A stretch of 64,000 bases of DNA from Alteromonadaceae bacterium (GCA_014872785.1 WKFJ01000012.1:28290-92289), one strand, 5' to 3'. Positions 29,694 through 39,437 are shown, counted from the stretch's first letter. Numbers and translations: made by a program. The notes: a model not told the origin generated them from the letters alone.

Positions 29694-30816
29694 GATACAA
29701 AACTTTGTCGTGATAGCCGGTCACAATAGGAATGAGACCGGCTAATTCGCGATTTAACACCTCATCACCTGAATCCACGATAAGCGGCCTGCCATTTAAC
29801 GCTTCGAGTTTGGTTTTAGTTGCCACAATAATAATATTGTCACGACCGACAGTTCGTATTACCTCAGGACTGAGTTGCTGATTGCCCCGCCCTAATATGT
29901 GTCCTTGTCCACCAATTAAGGTAATGACTATTTTGCAGTTTTTACCCCTAACGTTCTCAAGTAAACGCTCAGCGGTTAAATCGGATGCAATCAAACTCTG
30001 GTCGTGCACAAGATCCACACCTAACAGGGTATTCTCCAGTCCCATTTCTTGCATGATTGCAGCCACCGTTGAACCTGACCCCATCACATACAGCTCGTCA
30101 TCCATGTCCTCAATAACATAAGCGGCAATATCCGCTAACACCAGCTCTTCTGATTCTTTGCCACCATTTTTAACGGACTGCACGTAGTGCAATTCAGCGG
30201 GAACGCGCATGGCACCAAATTGCTTAGCCTTAACTCGTCCTTCTCTAAATGCATTCTCGTCAATGTCCATTACTTCTGCGTCATCTAAACTCACCAATTC
30301 GCCTGACGCCAGCATTTGCACTACTCTTCCAGCAGCACGTGGCGTTATTGCATATACGCCTGAATGAATTTTACAGCCAGCAGGAACCCCCAGTGCAGGA
30401 AGATGTTCAGGAATAACTGCGCAGACATTGCGAGCCGTACCATCGCCACCCGCGAAGAGCAACATATCTACACCGCAGTCCACCAGCGCCTTAACAGCAT
30501 TTTCGGTGTCTACAGACTCCGTTTGTTCATGCTGAGCGGTGTAAACTCCCGACGTGTTGAAGCCACTTTGCTTTGCTACCAATTCGCCCATTTCACCTGC
30601 GGCAGTGTAAATGCGTATGTTAGCCTGTAGTTCAAGCAGTTCACTCAGAGCGACTGCCGTTTTGTGATTGGCTTTTTTCTCAGCCCCCATGGCAAGTGCT
30701 TTTTCGCGAATGTCTTTGCCATCACTGCCCTTAAGCGCAAGTGCCCCACCGATTCCAGCGAAGGGGTTAACGACTAGACCCAACTTAAAAACGGCTGAAG
30801 AAGACTCAACTGGCAT
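29674..30816 (-). CDS. ATP-NAD kinase family protein (COG3199 type)
   Basis: A 380-residue member of the NAD kinase/diacylglycerol kinase-like fold. The nucleotide-binding GGDGT motif is in LLFAGGDGTARN, preceded by VVNPFAGIGGA and followed by GVPAGCKIHSGVYA, the pattern of the long, AcoX-related ATP-NAD kinase group rather than housekeeping NadK (about 290 residues). The substrate is unknown. ATG 30816 overlaps the end of epmC by 11 bases; TTG 30822 is an alternative. Co-transcribed with epmC. Confidence 0.85.
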   Translation of the reverse strand: MPVESSSAVFKLGLVVNPFAGIGGALALKGSDGKDIREKALAMGAEKKANHKTAVALSELLELQANIRIYTAAGEMGELVAKQSGFNTSGVYTAQHEQTESVDTENAVKALVDCGVDMLLFAGGDGTARNVCAVIPEHLPALGVPAGCKIHSGVYAITPRAAGRVVQMLASGELVSLDDAEVMDIDENAFREGRVKAKQFGAMRVPAELHYVQSVKNGGKESEELVLADIAAYVIEDMDDELYVMGSGSTVAAIMQEMGLENTLLGVDLVHDQSLIASDLTAERLLENVRGKNCKIVITLIGGQGHILGRGNQQLSPEVIRTVGRDNIIIVATKTKLEALNGRPLIVDSGDEVLNRELAGLIPIVTGYHDKVLYPIAAPI

Positions 30817-31384
30817 GGGCAAAACATAGCTCCTTTGCGTGGTGTTTGGAGGCGAAATGGGTAATATCGAGAACTGGGGTTTTATATTGCGCGCAAAGCG
30901 CTTCTACCCAGCGCTGCGCCCTATTAGGCAATCCCATGTGCAAATAGGTCTTAACTTGTTGCAGGACTTTTTCCTGGAATGCTTGACGATCAACAGGCGC
31001 CCCATTGAGGTTATCAGTGCTAACTTTAAACGAAAATTGACTCGCCACGGAAAAGCACCACTCGATTGCTTGTGGTTTTACCTCCACCGACTCAAATTCA
31101 GCCTGCTGTTGTTCGTCCCGACCGTCTGGGCAGTACCAGTAACCGTAATCTAACTGGTTTCTTCTCTTGGCACCCGCAATACACCAGTGAGCTATTTCAT
31201 GTAACGCACTGGCAAAAAAACCATGGGCAAATACCACTTGATGATACGAGCAAATTGCTCCCTCGTATTCAATATTTGCAGGGATATAAATAGGATCTTC
31301 CGTTCCTTTTACTAAACGGGTATTTGTGTCACTAAAGGTGTTATTAAAGAGCTCGATAAGCTCATCAACATCGTGGTCGGCCAT
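30806..31384 (-). CDS. epmC: EF-P lysine hydroxylase EpmC
   Basis: EpmC hydroxylates the beta-lysylated lysine of elongation factor P. The sequence follows E. coli EpmC (YfcM) closely: NTRLVKGTEDPIYIPA, VFAHGFFASALHEIAHWCIA with the metal-binding HExxH, DYGYWYCPDGRDEQQQAEFE and VEVKPQAIEW. The start is set at ATG 31384 because it gives the family N-terminus (ADHDVDELIELF); in-frame ATGs at 31393 and 31405 are possible, and the frame is open much further upstream, where it only shadows the divergent nitroreductase gene. efp, epmA and epmB are not in the window. Confidence 0.92.
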   Translation of the reverse strand: MADHDVDELIELFNNTFSDTNTRLVKGTEDPIYIPANIEYEGAICSYHQVVFAHGFFASALHEIAHWCIAGAKRRNQLDYGYWYCPDGRDEQQQAEFESVEVKPQAIEWCFSVASQFSFKVSTDNLNGAPVDRQAFQEKVLQQVKTYLHMGLPNRAQRWVEALCAQYKTPVLDITHFASKHHAKELCFAHAS

Positions 31385-31520
31385 TAAAACCATAAGTCGT
31401 AGCATGTATTTGGCGCGGGAGTATATCCTATCGCCCACTTTATCAGCAATCGTCACTTGAGTTAGTCCGTTAATCTTTGGCAGAATGGTCGTACCAGTAG
31501 GCTTACAACGAACGCATTTT

Positions 31521-32240
31521 ATGGAATTTACCGACATCATGGCCAAACGCCGAAGTATCAGAGCATTTAAAAGCGACCCGGTCGATGATGCTATTTTAGA
31601 TGAACTACTGACCCTAAGTTTGGAATCTCCCAGCAGCTCTAATTCGCAGCCATATAAAATTGCAGTAGCTAAAGGCGATGTTGCCAAGCAACTCGGTGCC
31701 GAGCTTGAAGACAAGTTCTGGCGTTCAAATGAAATCAATAAGCAGCCGCTACCTAAAAAGTTACTCTCAGCAATGACCAGCGATGCACTTCCGGATAGTG
31801 ATTTTAAACCTATTCTTGGCAAGTACCCGGGGGTATTCCAAGAGCGACGTGTCGCAACGGGTATGGGTCTTTACGAAGTTCTTGGTATAGGGCGCAAAGA
31901 CCGCAAAGCGCGCGATGAATACATGGCCAAAAACTTCACGTTTTTTAATGCCCCCGTCGCCTTGTTCTTTTTTGTCGACCCTCGTATGAAACACACAGCA
32001 CTAGTAGATGCCGGTATTTTTATGCAATCACTGATGATGGCAGCAACTGATAAAGGTCTGGGAACCTGCGCTCAAGGGGCACTTGGAATTTGGCGTAAGC
32101 CCCTTGATAAACACTTTAAAATCCCCCATGAATACAAACTGGTATGCGGAATGGCGCTTGGTTACCCTGCAGATGACAAAGTTAATCAGTATCGACCTGA
32201 AAAACTGTCGTTATCTGACCTTTTGATGCCGAGCAAATAA
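31521..32240 (+). CDS. Nitroreductase-family FMN oxidoreductase
   Basis: A 239-residue NAD(P)H-dependent flavoprotein of the nitroreductase fold. The FMN-binding start MEFTDIMAKRRSIRAFK, the SSNSQPY segment and the C-terminal GLGTCAQGALG and VCGMALGYPADD are typical. The natural substrate is not known. ATG 31521 fits the family start; the frame is open 36 bases further up, but that extension overlaps the divergent epmC promoter region. It precedes an unknown gene by 20 bases, likely the same transcript. Confidence 0.9.
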   Translation: MEFTDIMAKRRSIRAFKSDPVDDAILDELLTLSLESPSSSNSQPYKIAVAKGDVAKQLGAELEDKFWRSNEINKQPLPKKLLSAMTSDALPDSDFKPILGKYPGVFQERRVATGMGLYEVLGIGRKDRKARDEYMAKNFTFFNAPVALFFFVDPRMKHTALVDAGIFMQSLMMAATDKGLGTCAQGALGIWRKPLDKHFKIPHEYKLVCGMALGYPADDKVNQYRPEKLSLSDLLMPSK

Positions 32241-32260
32241 TTGGAGCAATACAACTCAAT

Positions 32261-32956
32261 ATGAGTACGCATGTAGATAATATAATTAGGTACCTCAACG
32301 AATCAGGTGCCCTTTTTAAAGAAATTCAGGAAAGGCAGTTAGGCGATAAGCTCATTGCATTGCGTGAATGGCAGTGTAAGCGACTGATTGCCAGCCACAA
32401 AGAAACCTACGAAACCAGCCAATATAGACCTGCAATCGAGTTTTTTGTCGCTGAGCTATACGGTCCCAAAGATTTCACTAGTCGCGATGAGGATATCGCC
32501 AAAGTCGTGCCTAAAATGCAAAAGTGGCTACCCACTGAAGCGCTTGAATCGTTAGAAGTGGCGATTCACTTAAATGCCTTGTCTCAAGAGTTAGATGTTG
32601 CCTTGCTTGAGAATTTGCCGGATACGCCAATTACCCGTGAAAGTTATGCTCAAGCCTATGCAAACTGTCAAAATCAAGAGCTGCGCCAACTGCAAATAGA
32701 TTACATTGAGAAGTTAGGTTTGGACTTGGCTGATGTAGTTAAAATTCCAGGGATTGGCATGATATTGCGAATGGCACGCACCCCGGCGAAGCTTGCTGGG
32801 CTGGAAACCTTGCAAACCTTTTTAGAAGACGGCTTTGATGCATTCAAGAAGATAGGTCAAATTGAAGATTTCATTTTACCAATGGTCTCTTTAGAACGTG
32901 ACGTAATGAATGCCCTATTTGCCGGGGAAACCGAGGTGTTACCTGAGGTAAATTAG
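32261..32956 (+). CDS. FFLEELY-motif-like uncharacterised protein, 231 aa
   Basis: A soluble, helical protein with the sequence EFFVAELYGPKDFTSRDEDI, which resembles the FFLEELY motif that names an uncharacterised gammaproteobacterial family. The function is not known. It has no signal peptide or membrane segment. It follows the nitroreductase gene by 20 bases and ends about 125 bases before a terminator. Confidence 0.7.
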   Translation: MSTHVDNIIRYLNESGALFKEIQERQLGDKLIALREWQCKRLIASHKETYETSQYRPAIEFFVAELYGPKDFTSRDEDIAKVVPKMQKWLPTEALESLEVAIHLNALSQELDVALLENLPDTPITRESYAQAYANCQNQELRQLQIDYIEKLGLDLADVVKIPGIGMILRMARTPAKLAGLETLQTFLEDGFDAFKKIGQIEDFILPMVSLERDVMNALFAGETEVLPEVN

Positions 32957-33081
32957 CCTCTAATTTGTAAACCAAAGTTTGGATTACTGTTAATAAGCCT
33001 TTAAATCGACAGATTTTCGCTGGTCTGCTGACTTTTCCAGCACTTTTTGAGTGTTTCTGAACCAAATATCTGCTAAATTCC

Positions 33082-33119
33082 GCCGCTTGAAAGCATGCTT
33101 ACAGCGGCTTTGTTTTTTT
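33082..33119 (+). terminator. Rho-independent terminator
   Basis: GCCGCT (33082-33087) and AGCGGC (33103-33108) enclose a 15-base loop, followed by TTTGTTTTTTT. It separates the nitroreductase unit from the DUF2760-Hsp70 module. Confidence 0.75.
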
Positions 33120-33182
33120 ACGTGGCAGCCATTGTCACCAATCCTTCTGTTCAAAGAGAACAGCGCAATTTCGGAGTAAATA

Positions 33183-33713
33183 ATGGAACAAAATTTTTCT
33201 TTCTTCACCCGTTTATCTATGGCTATCAAAATGATTTTCAGTGGTAGTTACACGCAAGAGCTATTTATCAATATGGCACCTAAAGTGGAGGAGCCAGAAG
33301 AAGTTGAGCAACCAGAAATAGCATTGCAAGAGAACAGCACCGATTCAGCGATGCAGCTATTGGCGGTTTTACAAAAAGAAGGCCGTCTGATCGACTTTAT
33401 CAACGAAGATATTAACGCTTTTGCTGACGAACAAGTCGCTGCTGCCGCTAGAGTTGTGCATCAAGGTGTAAAAAAGAGCTTATCCGAACACGTGACATTT
33501 CAACCAGTTGCCAGCGTAACTGAAGGCGACGCTGTCAGTTTAGCAGCAGATTACGACCGCAATGCCTATCGCCTTAGCGGTAACATTAGCGGTAGCGCAC
33601 CTTACAATGGTACATTGATACACAAAGGCTGGAAGGTAGAAAGCCTGAGCTTACCAGCTGTGGCAGAAGGAACCGATCTTTCTGTAGTTGCCCCGGCAGA
33701 GGTAGAACTCTAA
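33183..33713 (+). CDS. DUF2760 protein
   Basis: A 176-residue protein with a short hydrophobic N-terminal stretch, an acidic linker (PKVEEPEEVEQPE) and a conserved C-terminal domain (LLAVLQKEGRLIDFINEDI, YNGTLIHKGWKVESL). The function of DUF2760 is unknown. Its TAA overlaps the ATG of the following Hsp70 gene by one base, so the two products are made together. A GGAG site precedes the ATG. First gene of a three-gene chaperone-like module. Confidence 0.85.
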   Translation: MEQNFSFFTRLSMAIKMIFSGSYTQELFINMAPKVEEPEEVEQPEIALQENSTDSAMQLLAVLQKEGRLIDFINEDINAFADEQVAAAARVVHQGVKKSLSEHVTFQPVASVTEGDAVSLAADYDRNAYRLSGNISGSAPYNGTLIHKGWKVESLSLPAVAEGTDLSVVAPAEVEL

Positions 33714-35548
33714 TGGAAGAGCAAATACAAGCAAAATATGCCATAGGTATCGACTTAGGTACCACACACTGCGTACTGTCTTACACTGATTTACAAACCG
33801 AGGATGACACGCCTGAGCAACAGGTTTTCGCGATTCCGCAACTGGTCGCTGCTGGTCAAGTCGAAGCGCGTGAAGCCTTGCCCTCTTTCGCTTTTTTCCC
33901 GCACGAAGCGCAATTTGATCATCAACAGCTGCCATTACCTTGGTCGCAAAGCCACAACTTAATAGGCAGCTTCGCACGGGATCTCGGCGCAAAAACACCT
34001 GATCGCGTCATTAGTAGTGCCAAAAGCTGGTTGTGTCACGGCGAAATTGATAGGCGTGGTGCTATTTTACCTCTAGAAGCGCCAGAAGATGTATCAAAGC
34101 GATCGCCATATGAAATATCTCGTTTCTTTTTAGAACATTTAAAGAATGCCTGGGACAATCAATACCCAGAAGCACCGATTGCACAGCAGCAACTGGTTAT
34201 TACCGTTCCGGCATCATTTGATCCCGCTGCGAGAGAGTTAACAGTCGACGCCGCGCGTGACGCGGGTTTACATCAAGCAACGCTTTTAGAAGAACCACAA
34301 GCGGCATTGTACAGTTGGATTGCTCAGTCAGGTGAACAATGGCGCGAACAAGTCAATGTTGGTGACGTAATTTTGGTGGTTGATATTGGCGGCGGTACTA
34401 CTGACTTGTCATTGATTGCAGTGACTGAAGAAGACGGCTCATTGCAGTTAAATCGTGTCGCGGTCGGCGATCATATTTTGCTAGGCGGCGACAATATGGA
34501 TATCACACTTGCGCATGTAGTGGCACAAAAGCTCGCCCAGCAAGGCCAGCGCCTACAACCTTGGCAAATTAGCGGACTGGCGCACGCCTGCCGCCACGCC
34601 AAAGAAACTCTCTTAGCGGAAAACGACACACAATCGGTGCCGCTTGTTGTGCCGAGCCGAGGTTCAAGTTTGATGGGTGGCAGTTTACGTGCCGAATTGA
34701 CACGGGAAGAAGTCAATAACGTGCTCATCGACGGTTTTTTCCCGCAAGTAGATGTGCATGCTCAAGTCCAACGAAGAGCGAGAGCTGCACTTTCTACGGT
34801 GAGTTTGCCGTACGAGCAAGACCCTGCCATTACTCGTCATTTGGCGTCGTTCCTAACTAAGCAAAAATTTGCTACGCAAAACTTACAAGGAACTGAGCAG
34901 CCACACGACGCGAATTTCCTGCATCCCACGGCCATCCTGTTTAACGGCGGTGTTGCTAAAGCAGGCAATGTAATTGCGAGAATTACTGATACGGTTAACC
35001 AATGGCTTGCTAACGACAATGCATCACCGATCAAGTCATTGGAAGGCATTGATGTCGATCAGGCCGTTGCCAAGGGTGCAAGCTATTATGCCCAAGTTCG
35101 CATTGGTAATGGCGTACGCATTCGAGGCGGAACTGCGGCGGCGTATTACGTTGGAATTGAAAGTGCAATGCCCGCTATTCCGGGATTAGCGCCACCAATG
35201 GAAGCTTTGTGTTTGGCTCCCTTTGGCATGGAAGAAGGCACCCAAGCGCAGTTACCAGCCCAAACGTTTGCGCTGACTGTTGGCGAGCCAGTCAGGTTCA
35301 AATTCTACGAATCAAAAGTCCGACGCGACGATGTATCTGGTGTACGTCTTGATTACTGGCAAGATGAAGAATTGTCTGAATTACCAGAAATTGAAGTCAC
35401 TTTGCATTCTGAGCATCACCAGGCAGGTCAAACGGTTAATGTGCAACTGCAAGCGGCTATAAATGAGCTAGGAACATTAGTGCTTAATGCTATTGAACAA
35501 GGCGGTTCGGGCAATTGGCATGTGCAATTTGAAACCCGAGCTCATTAA
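33713..35548 (+). CDS. Hsp70-family protein, first of pair
   Basis: A 611-residue Hsp70-like ATPase. The nucleotide-binding domain is intact by eye: phosphate-1 IGIDLGTTHCVLSY, phosphate-2 VVDIGGGTTDLSL and an adenosine motif LFNGGVAK. The C-terminal part is a divergent, beta-rich substrate-binding-like domain without the EEVD-type tail. It differs clearly from DnaK and HscA and no J-protein or GrpE gene is adjacent. Coupled to DUF2760 upstream and followed after 108 bases by a second, longer Hsp70. The client is unknown. Confidence 0.88.
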   Translation: MEEQIQAKYAIGIDLGTTHCVLSYTDLQTEDDTPEQQVFAIPQLVAAGQVEAREALPSFAFFPHEAQFDHQQLPLPWSQSHNLIGSFARDLGAKTPDRVISSAKSWLCHGEIDRRGAILPLEAPEDVSKRSPYEISRFFLEHLKNAWDNQYPEAPIAQQQLVITVPASFDPAARELTVDAARDAGLHQATLLEEPQAALYSWIAQSGEQWREQVNVGDVILVVDIGGGTTDLSLIAVTEEDGSLQLNRVAVGDHILLGGDNMDITLAHVVAQKLAQQGQRLQPWQISGLAHACRHAKETLLAENDTQSVPLVVPSRGSSLMGGSLRAELTREEVNNVLIDGFFPQVDVHAQVQRRARAALSTVSLPYEQDPAITRHLASFLTKQKFATQNLQGTEQPHDANFLHPTAILFNGGVAKAGNVIARITDTVNQWLANDNASPIKSLEGIDVDQAVAKGASYYAQVRIGNGVRIRGGTAAAYYVGIESAMPAIPGLAPPMEALCLAPFGMEEGTQAQLPAQTFALTVGEPVRFKFYESKVRRDDVSGVRLDYWQDEELSELPEIEVTLHSEHHQAGQTVNVQLQAAINELGTLVLNAIEQGGSGNWHVQFETRAH

Positions 35549-35582
35549 AACGCTTCCAAAACCCCAAATACAATGCATAAAT

Positions 35583-35626
35583 AGGGCAACCCTTGAGCTT
35601 AAGGATGTTTGCCCTAATATCTTTTT
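35583..35626 (+). repeat. Hairpin between the two Hsp70 genes
   Basis: AGGGCAA (35583-35589) pairs with TTGCCCT (35609-35615), with an inner CCTT/AAGG stem; TTTTT follows ten bases or so later. It could be a weak terminator or a processing hairpin that sets different levels of the two chaperones. Confidence 0.5.
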
Positions 35627-35656
35627 AAGACCGAAAAAACGCGACAACCTGATCTT

Positions 35657-38251
35657 ATGAATACTGTTATTGGCATCGATTTAGGAACGACTAATATTGT
35701 TGTTAGCTATGCAGAACTAAACGCTTCACAACAAGATGCACAGACAGACTCGATAACACTTTTCCCGATACCACAATTAGTTGCTCCAGGTCAGGTTGAA
35801 GCCCTTCCCATGCTGTCAGCTACCCGATTTCACTATCAAGATGAATTTACTGAGCAACAAGTGACATTGCCCTGGGTAACAGATAAGTTCAACCAGTCAT
35901 TACCCAAAGCAATTATTGGACAATACGCGTTAGAGCTCGGCAGTAAAGTCCCTGAAAAGTTGGTAGCTAGCGCTAAAAGCTGGCTTGGTTTTCACGCGGA
36001 TAGCGTCAAAGAGATTAAACTTCCCAATCAAGCAGCAGAAGGAGTCGCTACAGTATCTCCTTTGGAGGCAACAGCCAGTTATCTTGCATACATCAAGGCT
36101 GCCTGGGATCACGCTCATCCAAAGACCCGATTTATCGACCAGCAAATCGTGGTAACGGTTCCGGCATCGTTTGATGACATTGCCAGAACCTTAACCATTG
36201 ACGCTATCAAACAAGTGGGCATTAAGCATTTTCAACTCCTCGAGGAACCGCAAGCCGCATGCTATTACTGGCTTTCACAGAACAATATCAATGAACTGAA
36301 TGCCTACAATAATATGATGGTCTGTGACATTGGTGGCGGTACAACCGATTTCACACTGGTGAAAATTACGCCGTCAAAGGTAGGAGATGCACCGCAACTA
36401 GAGCGTGTCGCCGTTGGCGAGCACCTGATGCTTGGCGGTGACAATATGGACTTGGCACTTGCTGCTCGTGTTTTACAAAAACTGGAAATTGATGCCAGCC
36501 TAAAAAATCTAAATAAGCTCATTGGGCAATGTCAACGCGCCAAAGAGGCATTTTTGTCTTCTAACCCGCCTGAGGAAGTGCGCTTTCAATGGCAATCGGC
36601 AGGCAGTAGCTTATTCGGTGGTATCAAAGAAACTCGGCTAACCGCTAAAGAAGCTGAGCAAATTCTGCTGGAAGGTTTTTTTCCTGAAGTGGCCACTGAT
36701 GCGCTGGTAAAAACGCGTCAGCGTTCTCTTACCGATGTTAGTCTCCCCTTCCCAGCCGATGCAGCCATCACTAGACACTGTAGCCAATTTATAAGAGAAC
36801 ATTTGGGTGACGATGCCACGCATAAATTACCAGATGCCTGGTTACTCAACGGTGGACCATTTCAGAGCGAAACAATTAAACAAGTGTGGCAGCGACAAGT
36901 AGGTCATTGGCAACAAACCGCGGAACAAGAGAGTTTAACTTGGCTCAGCAATAACGATCCGCAAGTTGCCGTGGCAATCGGCGCTACCCACTACGGCGTA
37001 GCTTCAGCACAGAAACAGCAAACTATCGCTAGTAGCTCAGTTAGACATTATTTTCTTAAAGTCGCCGCTGAATCAGGTGATAAGGCAATTTGTATCCTGC
37101 CCAAATTCACCGAGGTCAACAGCCAAGTAGCCCTGCATGACACCACCTTCAAGTTAACACTTGGAAAAACAGTGCGCTTCGAAGTAGGTTACGCCCTAAG
37201 CGAGGATGAATATGCTCAGGGACAAACCATTGCCTGGAACGAACAATTGCATTTATTACCAGCACTTACCAGTGAGGTACCTGGAAATGGTCAAACAAAG
37301 GTAACTGTAACCGCATTATTGGATGAACTTGGCGTACTCAACTTAAGCTTACATGAAGTCGCAACATCACAATCATGGCAATTGGCATTTAACTTACGCA
37401 AAGAATCAAACAATCCCAAGCAACTTACCAGCACCCATGAGAAATTACCCGATGCACTTAATGTCATCGATAATTGGTTTGGCGCGGCAAGCAAGCAAGC
37501 TCCCAAAGAACCGTTAAGGCGCACACTTGAAAAGTTAATGGGTCCAAGAAGCAGTTGGTCGAGTGCTACGGCAAGAACTATGTTTGACAAATTAATCGAC
37601 TTAGCCAAACGAAGACGTAGAAGCCCTCAGCATGAACGTAGTTGGTTCAATATAGCCGGTTATTGTTTGCGTCCAGGTATGGGGTTTGCCGGTGATAAAG
37701 AGCGTATCGACAAAGTATGGCCATTATACGCTCAAGGCCTGCAATACAACCAACAACTCGATGTTTGGGCGCAGTGGTGGGCATTTTGGCGCCGAGCTGC
37801 CGCGGGGCTTTCTCAAGAACAACAACTCAACATCTACAGTGATATCCAGCATATCCTTAACGCTAATCAGCGCAAACAAGGGGGCAAACCCAAGGTATCT
37901 GCCGCTCAAGAAGAAAAGTTACGATTGCTCGGTTCATTAGAGCGACTACCTCTGGATACCAAAACCAGTTTGCTGCACAACTGTACCAATCAAATTAACG
38001 ATAAAAAATTAAAGGCAGACTTCATTTGGAGTACGGCTCGCCTTATCAATCGCCACCTCATGTACGCCGATGAGTCGTTTGTTTTACAACAGGACTTTGT
38101 AGATGGCTTCTTGGCGGAATTTGAACATCTACCACCAGAGTTGAAAAAAGAATTTCAGTTGATTCATGATGCAGCCAGTGGCAAACACAAAGATAAGAGT
38201 AATAAACAGTTGTGGGGCGATGAACTGCCAAGTGGACTGAGCTTGGATTAA
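35657..38251 (+). CDS. Hsp70-family protein with long C-terminal extension
   Basis: An 864-residue Hsp70-like protein. Residues 1-460 or so are the ATPase domain (IGIDLGTTNIVVSY, VCDIGGGTTDFTL, WLLNGGPF), similar to the preceding protein. After a beta-rich domain to about 590, residues 600-864 form a helical extension rich in Trp, Arg and Lys (RRTLEKLMGPRSSWSSATAR, ERSWFNIAGYCLRPGMGF), matching what I recall as DUF3731, which is found C-terminal to Hsp70 domains. This fusion is unlike any housekeeping Hsp70. It ends the DUF2760-Hsp70-Hsp70 module. Confidence 0.88.
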   Translation: MNTVIGIDLGTTNIVVSYAELNASQQDAQTDSITLFPIPQLVAPGQVEALPMLSATRFHYQDEFTEQQVTLPWVTDKFNQSLPKAIIGQYALELGSKVPEKLVASAKSWLGFHADSVKEIKLPNQAAEGVATVSPLEATASYLAYIKAAWDHAHPKTRFIDQQIVVTVPASFDDIARTLTIDAIKQVGIKHFQLLEEPQAACYYWLSQNNINELNAYNNMMVCDIGGGTTDFTLVKITPSKVGDAPQLERVAVGEHLMLGGDNMDLALAARVLQKLEIDASLKNLNKLIGQCQRAKEAFLSSNPPEEVRFQWQSAGSSLFGGIKETRLTAKEAEQILLEGFFPEVATDALVKTRQRSLTDVSLPFPADAAITRHCSQFIREHLGDDATHKLPDAWLLNGGPFQSETIKQVWQRQVGHWQQTAEQESLTWLSNNDPQVAVAIGATHYGVASAQKQQTIASSSVRHYFLKVAAESGDKAICILPKFTEVNSQVALHDTTFKLTLGKTVRFEVGYALSEDEYAQGQTIAWNEQLHLLPALTSEVPGNGQTKVTVTALLDELGVLNLSLHEVATSQSWQLAFNLRKESNNPKQLTSTHEKLPDALNVIDNWFGAASKQAPKEPLRRTLEKLMGPRSSWSSATARTMFDKLIDLAKRRRRSPQHERSWFNIAGYCLRPGMGFAGDKERIDKVWPLYAQGLQYNQQLDVWAQWWAFWRRAAAGLSQEQQLNIYSDIQHILNANQRKQGGKPKVSAAQEEKLRLLGSLERLPLDTKTSLLHNCTNQINDKKLKADFIWSTARLINRHLMYADESFVLQQDFVDGFLAEFEHLPPELKKEFQLIHDAASGKHKDKSNKQLWGDELPSGLSLD

Positions 38252-38345
38252 CATCCTTTAGCTCTTAATCGCCCCTTTCCAATTGACCACACCTGCGCCT
38301 TTACTTTAAGTTGATGCAAACATAATCACGAAACAGGGTGAAGTT

Positions 38346-38690
38346 ATGCAAATACACTACTTAGAGATTGTCACCAATAGCGTTGACGATGTGTGCGGGA
38401 CTTATGAAGCAACTCAAGATATAACATTTTCTGCACCAGAGCCTATGCTTGGTAACGCTCGCACTGCCAAACTAGTCTCTGGCACTATCATAGGGGTAAG
38501 AGCCCCCATGCGAGACACGGAAGCCCCTGTCGTTAGACCTTACGCCCTTGTAGAGGATATTGACTACGCGGTCACTGAAGCAGAAAAAGCCGGGGGTCAA
38601 ATCGCCCTACCCCCTATGGACATTCCTGGATACGGTAGATGTGCAATTTACATTGTGGGTGGCAATGATATGGGTTTATGGCAACTGTGA
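38346..38690 (+). CDS. VOC-superfamily protein
   Basis: A 114-residue protein of the glyoxalase/bleomycin-resistance (vicinal oxygen chelate) fold: MQIHYLEIVTNSVDDVCGTY, a central VRPYALVEDIDYAVTEAEKA and the end IPGYGRCAIYIVGGND. A single short domain, probably dimeric. Substrate unknown. It overlaps the following lipoprotein gene by 13 bases. Confidence 0.8.
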   Translation: MQIHYLEIVTNSVDDVCGTYEATQDITFSAPEPMLGNARTAKLVSGTIIGVRAPMRDTEAPVVRPYALVEDIDYAVTEAEKAGGQIALPPMDIPGYGRCAIYIVGGNDMGLWQL

Positions 38691-39067
38691 TAAGACGGTT
38701 TGTTGCACTGGTGATCGTCGTTACGACACTAAGTGCCTGCACAACTACAGGACATTTAGTCTATTTCAATACTAACGGCGAGCGAAAAATTGCCTGTGAA
38801 ACCGAGTTTTTTGGTGCCCCGTCTGTAGACATACACGCGGTTCGATATACCTTGAGCTATTGTGCGCAACAAGCGGTCGCAAAGGGCTTTAAAGTAGAGG
38901 ACGAGTCTCTGCTAGATATGGATCTCAGCGTTCCAGACGCTCCCAATGGCGAACCTTGGACATTTGAAAGCGCTACAGCGCTATACAAAGCTAATAAACT
39001 CACAGACAAGGAATATGGCTATATCGTGGCTAATGTCGATCTTGGTTTGCAGGAAGTCACGCAGTAG
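38678..39067 (+). CDS. Predicted lipoprotein, 129 aa
   Basis: The N-terminus is a lipoprotein signal (VIRRFVALVIVVTTLSAC) with lipobox LSAC, so the mature protein starts at Cys21 and is membrane-anchored in the envelope. Two further cysteines (IACETEF, LSYCAQQ) may form a disulfide. No family recognised. It overlaps the end of the VOC gene by 13 bases. Confidence 0.75.
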   Translation: MATVIRRFVALVIVVTTLSACTTTGHLVYFNTNGERKIACETEFFGAPSVDIHAVRYTLSYCAQQAVAKGFKVEDESLLDMDLSVPDAPNGEPWTFESATALYKANKLTDKEYGYIVANVDLGLQEVTQ

Positions 39068-39134
39068 TTGTACTCATTCTATAGGATGCGTAGTATTAAC
39101 TTTGAATTGAGCCGAATAATAAAGTGAGAAGTGA

Positions 39135-39422
39135 ATGTACACTTGGGTTATTTTGGTCATGTTATCCGTGACCAGCGGTATTGTGTTAGCGAGAACTATC
39201 AAACATCAATATGCAGTAGTGCTGGCGGCGGCTATTCCGTGGTTTGGTTTGATGAGCTTTCTGGTTTACAAGGAATACACCATACAATTCAAAGCTGAGG
39301 GACTATCAATGTGGTTGTTTACGCAAGCATTTGTAGGGGCAGCAGCAGCGTTTTTTGGTGTACTTGCTTTCATGGCAACGCGTACAATCTATCCTTTGCT
39401 TATCACGCAAGAAAATACCTAA
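39135..39422 (+). CDS. Small membrane protein, 95 aa
   Basis: Three hydrophobic segments (WVILVMLSVTSGIVLA, VVLAAAIPWFGLMSFLVY, FVGAAAAFFGVLAFMA). No family recognised. It is followed 15 bases later by another membrane-protein gene on the same strand and is probably co-transcribed with it. Confidence 0.65.
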   Translation: MYTWVILVMLSVTSGIVLARTIKHQYAVVLAAAIPWFGLMSFLVYKEYTIQFKAEGLSMWLFTQAFVGAAAAFFGVLAFMATRTIYPLLITQENT

Positions 39423-39437
39423 ACTGCCCTCTCTTTA

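Noticed and set aside
31405..31822. Long N-terminal extension of EpmC (frame open to 31822)
   Set aside because: The extra residues are low-complexity Ser/Leu-rich antisense of the divergent nitroreductase gene and have no counterpart in EpmC.
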